Position numbers and translations under genes: made by a program. The notes beneath the pieces are model-generated. The model saw only the letters and a list, made by a program, of their open reading frames with translations. It made no database searches and was not told the DNA's origin. Below are positions 6,188 to 16,456 of a stretch of DNA of 47,080 nucleotides, piece after piece. This stretch comes from JBHYGK01 sp051859045 (GTDB lineage: Bacteria; Pseudomonadota; Gammaproteobacteria; Xanthomonadales; Xanthomonadaceae). The DNA is taken from NCBI GenBank assembly GCA_051859045.1, contig JBHYGK010000019.1, positions 1 through 47,080 on the forward strand. Direction: 5' to 3'. How positions within the stretch are numbered: the first letter of the stretch is position 1; each line of letters opens with the position of its first letter.

Positions 6188-8047
6188 ATGCCGCTCCCGC
6201 CGCCGCTCCCGCCGACCCGCACCGCGCTCGCCGCGGCCCTGCTGCTGCTCGCCGGCTGCGCCGGCGGCCCCGCCCCGCGCGAAGCGCTCGACGGCCGCGC
6301 GCTGCTCGAGGGCTGGCGGCTGGAGACCTACCGCGACGGCGACGACCTGCTCACCGGCGGCCTCGGCGCCGAGGGCCTGCGCGCGCTGGCGCCGCCGGCC
6401 GTCGCCGATCCCGCCGCGCCCACGCCGGCCGAGCTTCGCCGCCGCGCGCTGTGGACGAACTGGCGCGGCATCGTCGACCTCGCCCCGCGCGCTGACGACG
6501 CCGCGCGCTTCGCGCCGGTGCCGGGCCGCGAGTACACCGCGCTGCTCGCGCTGCCCGGCGCGCGCGCCCCGCACCGCGTGTTGGTGCAGGTGCCGGACGG
6601 CTGGGCGGCGACGCCGGGCTGCCTCGTGGTGACCGCCAGCTCCGGCTCGCGCGGCGTGTACGGCGCCATCGGCAGCGCCGGCGCCTGGGCGCTGCGCCGC
6701 GGCTGCGCGGTGGCGTACACCGACAAGGGCGCGGGCACCGACTACGTCACCCTCGCCGACGGCGAGGGCGTGCGCCTCGACGGCCGCCGCGCCACCCCGC
6801 CCGACGGCGGCGTGCTGGGCTTCTCGCCGCTGCGCGAGGGCGCCGCGGCGTCCATCCAGGTCGCGCTGAAGCACGCGCACTCCGGCGACAACCCCGAGGC
6901 CGACTGGGGCCGGCACGTGCACCAGGCCGCGCGGGCCGCGCGCGACGCGCTGGCGCTCGCGCATCCCGACGCCGCCGTGCCCGCGCTCGAGGACCTGCGG
7001 GTGATCGCCTACGGGCTGAGCAACGGCGGCGGCGCGGTGCTGCGCGCGGTGGAGCGCGGCGAGGGCGCGCGCGGCGACGCCGCCACCCGCGAATGGCTCG
7101 ACGGCGTGGTCGCGGTGGCGCCGCAGCTGTGGCCCGCGGCCGCGCCGGGCGTGCCGGCCTCGCGCCCGCTGTTCGACTACGCCAGCGAGGCGGCGCTGCT
7201 GCAGCCCTGCGCGCTGCTGGCCCCGGCGTTCGCCGACGCGCCGTCGCTGCTGCCGGCGGCGGCCGCCCGCGCCCAGGGCGAGGCGCGCTGCGCCTCGCTG
7301 GCGGCGGCGGGCTTGGTCGCCGGCGACACGCCGCAGGCGCAGGCCGAGGACGCCGCCGCGCGGCTGCGCGCGGGCGGCTTCGACGCCCCGGCGCTGGGCG
7401 CCGGCGGCCTCAGCACCAGCCTCGACCTGTGGCGATCGGTGCTGGTGACCTACGCGGCGGCCTACGCGCGCACCGGCACCGGCCCGATGCCCTGCGGCTT
7501 CGGGGTCGTGGTCACCGACGCGGCCGGGGCGCGGCGCGCCCCGGAGGCCGCCGAGCGTGCGTCCTGGTGGAGCGACGCGTCCGGCATCCCGCCCGGCGCG
7601 GGCCTGGCGCTGTCGGACGCGCGCGCCGCGGGCGCGGACCCGGCCTTCGCCGGGCTGGCCTGCCTGCGCGGGCTGTGGGCCGGCGAGGGCGAGGGGCTGG
7701 ACGCCGCCGCGGGCGAGGCGCTGCGCGCCGGCGTCGCGGCCACGCGCGCGCGCGCGCCGCGCGCGGGCGTGCCGGTGCTGGTGGTCCACGGCCGCGACGA
7801 CGGCCTGGTGCCCGCCGGCTTCACCGGCCGGGCCTGGGTGGCCTCGGCGCGCGCGCTCGGCGCCGACGCGGTGCGCTACTGGGAGGTCGACGACGCCCAG
7901 CACTTCGACGCCTTCCTCGGCGTGCCGGCGCTGCGGGCCCGCTACGGCGCGCTGCTGCCGCACGGCGACGCGGCGCTGGACGCGCTGTGGGCGCACCTGG
8001 AGGCCGGCGCGGCGCTGCCGGGGGACGCCCGACTCACGGCGCGCTGA
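6188..8047 (+). CDS. 3-hydroxybutyrate-oligomer hydrolase, lipoprotein
   Basis: 619 residues. A signal peptide ends in a lipobox, Leu21-Ala-Gly-Cys24, so the protein is probably lipid-anchored in the envelope. The body matches the D-(-)-3-hydroxybutyrate oligomer hydrolase family, which splits short PHB oligomers to monomer: ASSGSRGVYGAIGSAG and AVAYTDKGAG near residues 150-185, the nucleophile Ser278 in YGLSNGGG, an acid loop HGRDDGLVP, and a terminal His in DDAQHFDAF. The ATG at 6188 is chosen over an out-of-frame ATG at 6166. Divergent bdhA supplies the next step, to acetoacetate. The family members described are mostly secreted or cytoplasmic; the lipid anchor here is a sequence-based prediction. 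Confidence 0.85.
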   Translation: MPLPPPLPPTRTALAAALLLLAGCAGGPAPREALDGRALLEGWRLETYRDGDDLLTGGLGAEGLRALAPPAVADPAAPTPAELRRRALWTNWRGIVDLAPRADDAARFAPVPGREYTALLALPGARAPHRVLVQVPDGWAATPGCLVVTASSGSRGVYGAIGSAGAWALRRGCAVAYTDKGAGTDYVTLADGEGVRLDGRRATPPDGGVLGFSPLREGAAASIQVALKHAHSGDNPEADWGRHVHQAARAARDALALAHPDAAVPALEDLRVIAYGLSNGGGAVLRAVERGEGARGDAATREWLDGVVAVAPQLWPAAAPGVPASRPLFDYASEAALLQPCALLAPAFADAPSLLPAAAARAQGEARCASLAAAGLVAGDTPQAQAEDAAARLRAGGFDAPALGAGGLSTSLDLWRSVLVTYAAAYARTGTGPMPCGFGVVVTDAAGARRAPEAAERASWWSDASGIPPGAGLALSDARAAGADPAFAGLACLRGLWAGEGEGLDAAAGEALRAGVAATRARAPRAGVPVLVVHGRDDGLVPAGFTGRAWVASARALGADAVRYWEVDDAQHFDAFLGVPALRARYGALLPHGDAALDALWAHLEAGAALPGDARLTAR

Positions 8048-8076
8048 GCGGGCCGCGCGCGCGGGAGGGCGAGGCG

Positions 8077-8098
8077 ATGGCCCCCTCGCGGGGGCCAT
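8077..8098. terminator. Perfect 9-bp hairpin between convergent genes
   Basis: ATGGCCCCC (8077-8085) and its exact complement (8090-8098) flank the loop TCGC. It lies between the oligomer hydrolase stop (8047) and the DUF1501 stop (8135). There is no U-tract, so termination is likely but unproven. Confidence 0.55.
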
Positions 8099-8101
8099 GA
8101 C

Positions 8102-8131
8102 GCGACGAGGCGCCCTCGGGCGCCTCGTCGC
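8102..8131. terminator. Perfect 13-bp hairpin after DUF1501 copy A
   Basis: GCGACGAGGCGCC (8102-8114), loop CTCG, and an exact complement (8119-8131), three bases beyond the DUF1501 stop codon. A nearly identical hairpin follows copy B at 11482-11511. It probably serves both convergent transcripts. Confidence 0.65.
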
Positions 8132-8134
8132 GGC

Positions 8135-9568
8135 TCAGCGCTGCAGGCCGATCATCCGTCGCCGGCCGGGCTGCGGGACGGGCGCGGGCGTCGGCGTGGG
8201 CGCCGGCGGCGGCGTCGGGCCGTTCACCGGCGTGCCGACGGGCGTGGCCTCGAAGGTCGTCGTGCCGCCGCGGATCGCCATGTCGGTGCCCTGCATGATC
8301 CCCAGCGGCGCGTAGCCGGCGTAGCCCGGGAACACCTGCGAGATCGCCGGGTTGCGCATGCGCCGCACCAGGATCTCGGAGAGCAGGCGGCGGTAGTCGG
8401 TGGTGACCGGGATGTCGCCGAAGGTGGTGGACAGCACCTCGGGATCCAGGCCCGGCCACTGGCCGTAGAAGCGGCGGCCGTTGACCGGACCGCCGAGCAC
8501 CAGCATCGGGTTGCCGTAGCCGTGGTCGGTGCCGCCGGAGCCGTTGGAGCGCACGCGGCGCCCGAACTCCGACTGGATCACCACCGTCACCCGGCCGATG
8601 TGGCCGGAGGCCGCGAGCTCGTCGTGGAAGGCGGTGAGCGCCTGGGAGAGCTCGGCGATCTTGTTCTGGTAGTAGTGGAAGCCGGTGCCCGCGGTGCCCT
8701 GGCCGTCGTGGGTGTCCCAGCCGCCGTAGTCGAGCGCCGCGTACTGCAGGCCGAGCTCGAACTTGATGCTCTGCGCCAGCGTCCAGAGCTGGTTCGACAG
8801 CGTGGTGTTGGGGAAGGACGCGGGGCGCGCGGCGAAGGGCTGGGCCGCGATGGTGCGCATCGAGCCGTCGGCCTGGCGGCCGGCGGCGCGGAGGTCGCCG
8901 TCGCCGGTCCACAGCCCGCCGAGGTTGGCCTGGATCTGGCTGCGCCAGCGGCTCGAGCCGGCGTTGATCGCGAAGTCCGAGGGGCTGGACATGGCGATGG
9001 TGCCGGTGCTGCCGGCGAAGCCGTTCGGCGCCAGGCTGGCCACCGCCAGCGAGGGCAGCGTGGCGCCCGCCACCGGCGTGGTGCCGGCGATGGCGCGGGT
9101 GATCCAGCCCGAGGACGCGCCGAGCTGGCTGGTGCCGAGGTCGGCGTAGAGCTGGGCGTCGAAGTGGCTGCGGGTGACCACGGCCTGCAGGCCGCAGGCG
9201 TGCACGATGGCCAGGCGCTGGGCGTTCCACAGCCCGTGCAGGCCCACCGCCGAGGGATGCAGGCCGAAGCCGGTCTGCGCGCCGCTGGCGAGGGTGAGCG
9301 GCAGCGCCCCGAAGTCGCCGCTGGTGGCGATCTGCAGCGAGGGCCGCGCCTGCTCGTAGAACAGGCGGTCGTTGCCCGCGGTGGGCACGACGAAGTTCAG
9401 GCCGTCCATGCCGCCGCGCATGAACAGGTAGATCACGGTGTCGTGGTTGACCGCGAGGGTGCCGGGGTCGGTCGCGCCGAAGAACAGGCGGCTGCCGCCG
9501 CCGATCGTGGCGACGGTGGCGGCGGAGCCCTGCAGGAACCGCCGACGGGTGAGTTCGATCAGGTCCAT
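8135..9568 (-). CDS. DUF1501 family protein with Tat signal (copy A)
   Basis: 477 residues. The N-terminus MDLIELTRRRFLQG is a twin-arginine signal (RRxFLxG) followed by a hydrophobic stretch, so folded export to the periplasm is predicted. The body matches DUF1501, a family distantly related to alkaline phosphatases/sulfatases: VIYLFMRGGMDGLN near 45-58, GGWDTHDGQGT near 290, and a C-terminal GSGGTDHGYGN segment. These Asp/His motifs are probable metal ligands. After the domain comes a Pro/Thr-rich linker and the ending RRRMIGLQR. The gene starts 7 bases after the DUF1800 copy A stop, forming one unit. Function of DUF1501 proteins is not established. Confidence 0.85.
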   Translation of the reverse strand: MDLIELTRRRFLQGSAATVATIGGGSRLFFGATDPGTLAVNHDTVIYLFMRGGMDGLNFVVPTAGNDRLFYEQARPSLQIATSGDFGALPLTLASGAQTGFGLHPSAVGLHGLWNAQRLAIVHACGLQAVVTRSHFDAQLYADLGTSQLGASSGWITRAIAGTTPVAGATLPSLAVASLAPNGFAGSTGTIAMSSPSDFAINAGSSRWRSQIQANLGGLWTGDGDLRAAGRQADGSMRTIAAQPFAARPASFPNTTLSNQLWTLAQSIKFELGLQYAALDYGGWDTHDGQGTAGTGFHYYQNKIAELSQALTAFHDELAASGHIGRVTVVIQSEFGRRVRSNGSGGTDHGYGNPMLVLGGPVNGRRFYGQWPGLDPEVLSTTFGDIPVTTDYRRLLSEILVRRMRNPAISQVFPGYAGYAPLGIMQGTDMAIRGGTTTFEATPVGTPVNGPTPPPAPTPTPAPVPQPGRRRMIGLQR

Positions 9569-9575
9569 GGCGGCC

Positions 9576-11345
<1,770 letters not shown>

Positions 11346-11417
11346 GCGGGCGGACTCCGGGGGGCGTGCGGCGGAACGGGGGCGGGACCAGGGGCGGTGG
11401 AGCGGAGGTGGGGCGCA

Positions 11418-11438
11418 GGGAGCGGGAGCAGGGTGGGG
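11418..11438 (+). other. G-quadruplex-forming motif
   Basis: Four G-tracts with short loops are present: GGG, AGC, GGG, AGCA, GGG, T, GGGG. It fits the G3N1-7 pattern and lies on the template strand for DUF1800 copy A, about 70-90 bases upstream of its start. Folding in vivo is not shown. Confidence 0.5.
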
Positions 11439-11481
11439 CGCTGAACGGGTGGGGCGCGGCGATCCGTCGTGGGGCCGCAAC

Positions 11482-11511
11482 GCGACGAGGCGCCCGGAGG
11501 CGCCTCGTGGC
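11482..11511. terminator. Hairpin after DUF1501 copy B
   Basis: GCGACGAGGCGCC, loop CGGA, and a complement with one mismatch (10 bp uninterrupted plus 2). It sits 3 bases beyond the DUF1501 copy B stop. The left arm is the same 13 bases as the hairpin after copy A, so gene end and terminator were duplicated together. Confidence 0.6.
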
Positions 11512-11514
11512 GGG

Positions 11515-12993
11515 TCAGCGCTGCAGGCCGATCATGCGGCGCAGGCCGGGGCGCTGCACCGGCGCGGGCGTCGGCGTGGGCGTCGGCGTGGGCGTCGGCG
11601 TCGGCGCGGGCGTGCCGCCGTCCACCGGACGGGCGTCGTACAGGCCGCCATCGGCGCCGAGCAGGGTCATGTCGGTGCCCTGCATCAGGCCGAGCGCCTG
11701 GTGGCCGGTGTAGCCCGGGAACACCTGCGAGATGGCGTTGTTGCGCATGCGCCGGGTGAGGATCTCGGTGAGCACGCGGCGGTAGTCGGTGGTGACCGGG
11801 AGGTCGCCGAAGGTGTCCGACAGCAGTTCGGGGTCGAGGCCCGGCCACTGGCCGTAGAAGCGGCGGCCGTTGACCGGCCCGCCGAGCACCAGCACCGGGT
11901 TGCCATAGCCGTGGTCGGTGCCGCCGGAGCCGTTGGAGCGCACGCGGCGCCCGAACTCCGACTGGATCACCACCGTCACCTTGCCCATGTGCCCGGACGC
12001 GGTGAGCTCGGTGTAGAACGCGGTCAGCGCCTGGGAGAGCTCGGCGACCTTGTTCTGGTAGTAGTGGTAGCCGCTGCCGGCGGTGCCCTGGCCGTCGTGG
12101 GTGTCCCAGCCGCCGTAGTCGAGCGTGGCGTAGTGCAGGCCCAGCTCGAACTTCACGCTCTGCGCGATCGTCCAGAGCTGGTCGGCGAGGCCGGTGGTGG
12201 GCCAGCTGGCCGGGCGCGCGGCGAAGGGCTGCACCGCCACGGTGGACAGCGCGCGGGTGGCGCCGCGGCCGGCGACCGACAACGGGCTGCTGCCCTGGGT
12301 CCAGAGGTCGCCGAGCACCTCCTGCACGCCGCGCAGGCCGGCCGGGCGGCCGTCGCCGGACTTGCGCCAGCCGTAGTTGCCCGAGTTGATCGCGAAGTCG
12401 CGCGGACTGGCCATGGCCAGGGTCTCGGTGGAGCCGAGGTAGCTGGTGGGCACGCCGCCGCCGACCGCCAGCGCGCCGAAGGTGGCGCCGGCGACGCCGG
12501 GCTGGTGGGTGAACGCGCGCGCCAGCCAGCCGGTGCCCGAGGACAGGGTGGGCGTGCCGAGCTCGGCGTAGAGCTGGGCGTCGAAGTGGCTGCGGGTGAT
12601 CGTGGTGCGCAGGCCGCAGGCGTGCACGATGGCGAGCTTGCCGGCGTTCCAGATGTCGCGCAGGCCGGTGGCCGAGGGGTGCAGGCCGAAGCCGGTGGCG
12701 GCGTTGCTGGCCAGCGTCAGCGGCAGCGCGCCGTAGGTGCCGCTGGTGGCGATCTGCAGGCCGGGGCGGGCCTGCTCGTAGAAGACGCGGTCCTGGCCGG
12801 CGGTGGGGACGACGAGGTTGAGGCCGTCGATGCCGCCGCGCAGGAACAGGTAGACCACCGTGTCGTGGGTGGCGGCCTGCGGGGTGGGGTCGGGCGAGGC
12901 GCCGAACATCAGCCGGGTGCCGCCCGACAGCACCACCGTGGTGGCGGCGCTGCCCTGCAGGAACCGGCGGCGGGTGAGCTCGATCAGGTCCAT
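11515..12993 (-). CDS. DUF1501 family protein with Tat signal (copy B)
   Basis: 492 residues, paralogous to copy A along its whole length. It has the same Tat signal start, MDLIELTRRRFLQG, then VVYLFLRGGIDGLNLVVPTA, GGWDTHDGQGT and GSGGTDHGYGN. It differs by a small insertion near residue 200 (the KSGDGRPAG stretch) and a longer Pro-Thr repeat linker before the ending LRRMIGLQR. It starts 7 bases after DUF1800 copy B, exactly as in cassette A, so the pair was probably duplicated as a unit. Export to the periplasm is predicted; the biochemical role is unknown. Confidence 0.85.
   Translation of the reverse strand: MDLIELTRRRFLQGSAATTVVLSGGTRLMFGASPDPTPQAATHDTVVYLFLRGGIDGLNLVVPTAGQDRVFYEQARPGLQIATSGTYGALPLTLASNAATGFGLHPSATGLRDIWNAGKLAIVHACGLRTTITRSHFDAQLYAELGTPTLSSGTGWLARAFTHQPGVAGATFGALAVGGGVPTSYLGSTETLAMASPRDFAINSGNYGWRKSGDGRPAGLRGVQEVLGDLWTQGSSPLSVAGRGATRALSTVAVQPFAARPASWPTTGLADQLWTIAQSVKFELGLHYATLDYGGWDTHDGQGTAGSGYHYYQNKVAELSQALTAFYTELTASGHMGKVTVVIQSEFGRRVRSNGSGGTDHGYGNPVLVLGGPVNGRRFYGQWPGLDPELLSDTFGDLPVTTDYRRVLTEILTRRMRNNAISQVFPGYTGHQALGLMQGTDMTLLGADGGLYDARPVDGGTPAPTPTPTPTPTPTPAPVQRPGLRRMIGLQR
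11561..11611 (-). repeat. Pro-Thr coding microsatellite in DUF1501 copy B
   Basis: A run of alternating GGCGTG/GGCGTC-type hexamers on the plus strand encodes repeated Pro-Thr dipeptides in the linker just before the conserved C-terminal tail. Copy A has a shorter, less regular version at about 8174-8220. The run could change length by slippage without breaking the frame. Confidence 0.75.
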
Positions 12994-13000
12994 GGCGGCC

Positions 13001-14782
<1,782 letters not shown>

Positions 14783-14809
14783 CGTCGGCGTCCCCCGGAA
14801 ACAGCCGCC

Positions 14810-14815
14810 ACTATA
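14810..14815 (-). promoter_or_regulatory. Putative -10 element of cassette B (TATAGT)
   Basis: On the minus strand TATAGT lies 27 bases before the DUF1800 copy B start, in the only A/T-richer patch of the region (14810-14845). No good -35 was found at 16-18 bases. Confidence 0.35.
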
Positions 14816-14923
14816 GGCGCGAACGCGTTTCACACTTTGATGGCCGCCACAGTTCGGCCGCGCCGTGCCCGGGTCCGGCCCCTTCAGCGAGGTGAAGGCC
14901 TGCGCCCGGTCGCCCGCGCGGGC

Positions 14924-16312
14924 TCAGCGGGCGTCGCCGCGGGGCGGGTCGTACCAGAACGGCAGCTGCTGGACCGCCGTGGGCCGTCGGCGCGAGCCAT
15001 CGGCGCCCGGCGTCGGCGCGACCTCGAGCAGGTGGCGGCCGGGGGCCATCCCGCGCAGCGGCAGCATCACCTGCAGGCCGCGCTGGCCGGTGCGCGGATC
15101 CTCGCTCCAGGCCCAGTCCGCCAGCGGCGCGCCGCCGTCGATCCGCACCGGCTGCGCCAGCCGCAGGCAGGCCAGCAGCAGCCTCGCCTCGGCCTCGCGC
15201 CGCCAGGCCGCGCGCCCGGGGCGGCCCTCCGGGCGCGCCGCGGGCGCGCAGTGCTCCTGCAGCCAGGCGTCGTGCTCGCGGGTGTAGGGGATGAACAGCG
15301 GCACCAGGCCGTCCTCGAGGCGCGCCGAGGGCAGCATCGGCTGCGGCCACGCCTGCGGCTCGGCCTGGTGGTCGAGGTAGTGCGCCGGGCGCAGCGTGGC
15401 GGCCGCGCCCGGGCCATCGCCGGGGAGGCTGGGCGGCATGTGCAGGTCGAAGTCGCCGTAGCGCGCCGCCGCGCCCAGCAGCGTGGCCAGGATCGCGACC
15501 AGGATGAGCAGGCCGATCGCGGCGCCGGTGCGCCGCTCGCCCTCGTGGCTCGAGATCAGGTGGGTGATCAGGGTGGGCCCCGAGCCCATGTTGCGGGCCT
15601 CGTAGAACCCGATCACGCGGTTGACCGCGGCGTCGAGCCATCCCGTGGCGCGCGCCCCGATCCAGCGCCGCAGCCAGGCCAGCTGGCGCTCGCCCAGCTG
15701 CACGTCCAGCGAGATGGCGAGCGCATACGGCAGGAACATCGCGGCCAGCGCGAGGAAGGCCACGAAGAAGCCCCACTCCTGGTCGAACATCCGCGAGGCG
15801 ACCAGGCCCGGCAGCGCCGCCAGCGTGACCATCAGCGCGGGGAACACCAGGCCGAGCGTGGCGGCGATGCCCAGCGCGAACACCCGGGTGGCGCGGTTGT
15901 CGGCGGCGTCGATGCGCGCCTCGATGCTGGGCAGCGAGCGGATGATCCGCCGTCGGCGCAGGCCCAGCTTCAGGCCCTCGAGGCGGATGCCGTCGGGATA
16001 CACCGAATGCAGGCCCACCAGCGCCACCCAGTAGCCGCGCATCACCAGGTGCAGCAGGAAGGTCGCCGCGAGCACCAGCGACGCGCCGCTGGCGTACATC
16101 CACAGCAGCTGCAGCGCCTCGTAGACGTCCTGGGCCAGCTGCGGGGCCATCGGCACGTAGGCGCGCTGCAGCCAGCCGGGCACCTGCAGCACCGCGAACA
16201 CGGTGACGCCCGAGATCAGCAGCTCCATCTCCCAGGTCGGGGTGGTGCGCTTGGGCAGCGCCAGCGCGGGCGCGTCGGCGTCGGGGGCGGCGCTGGAGGG
16301 CGGAGTGGTCAA
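14924..16312 (-). CDS. Multi-pass membrane protein with large extracytoplasmic C-terminal domain, unknown
   Basis: About 462 residues if the TTG at 16312 is used. This is preferred because the ATG at 16423 adds an Arg-rich leader of non-coding appearance; the exact start is uncertain. Five hydrophobic segments are visible at roughly residues 30-50, 60-100, 145-175, 185-215 and 275-300. Between them are the motifs RTTPTWEMELLISG and SVYPDGIRLEGLKLG, and a long loop containing NRVIGFYEARNMGSG. The last ~150 residues are soluble and end in LPFWYDPPRG. No family was recognised. It is divergent from the ABC exporter gene. Confidence 0.65.
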   Translation of the reverse strand: MTTPPSSAAPDADAPALALPKRTTPTWEMELLISGVTVFAVLQVPGWLQRAYVPMAPQLAQDVYEALQLLWMYASGASLVLAATFLLHLVMRGYWVALVGLHSVYPDGIRLEGLKLGLRRRRIIRSLPSIEARIDAADNRATRVFALGIAATLGLVFPALMVTLAALPGLVASRMFDQEWGFFVAFLALAAMFLPYALAISLDVQLGERQLAWLRRWIGARATGWLDAAVNRVIGFYEARNMGSGPTLITHLISSHEGERRTGAAIGLLILVAILATLLGAAARYGDFDLHMPPSLPGDGPGAAATLRPAHYLDHQAEPQAWPQPMLPSARLEDGLVPLFIPYTREHDAWLQEHCAPAARPEGRPGRAAWRREAEARLLLACLRLAQPVRIDGGAPLADWAWSEDPRTGQRGLQVMLPLRGMAPGRHLLEVAPTPGADGSRRRPTAVQQLPFWYDPPRGDAR

Positions 16313-16417
16313 GGCGGTGCGCTCGCGCGGCGTGTGGAGGCGGCGTGCAGGCTCGCCGATGCGCGCCGGCGCGGCAAGGGCCGCGGTGCGCGGCTGCGTG
16401 CGGCGCCCGCGAGCGGC

Positions 16418-16423
16418 TACCAT
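16418..16423 (+). promoter_or_regulatory. Putative -10 element for the ABC exporter (TACCAT)
   Basis: TACCAT lies 34 bases upstream of the ATG at 16457 in an otherwise GC-only stretch. No clear -35 is seen. Confidence 0.28.
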
Positions 16424-16456
16424 CGCGGCCCGTTCCCGCCCCACGAGCCCCGCCGC

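Larger units (their letters stand above)
11346..11514. promoter_or_regulatory. Leader region between cassette B and cassette A, G-rich
   Basis: A 169-base gap between DUF1501 copy B and DUF1800 copy A. It carries the terminator hairpin of copy B (11482-11511) and must contain any separate promoter for copy A. The plus strand is extremely G-rich and holds a four-tract G-quadruplex motif (11418-11438). No recognisable -10/-35 pair was found. Confidence 0.4.

Noticed and set aside
11346..11480. N-terminal extension of DUF1800 copy A to 11480
   Set aside because: The extra 45 residues are Pro/Arg-rich and run through the copy B terminator hairpin; ATG 11345 gives a normal family start.
16313..16423. 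N-terminal extension of the 14924-16312 membrane protein to the ATG at 16423
   Set aside because: The added residues are Arg-rich and the stretch likely holds promoters for both divergent genes. The TTG start is still uncertain.
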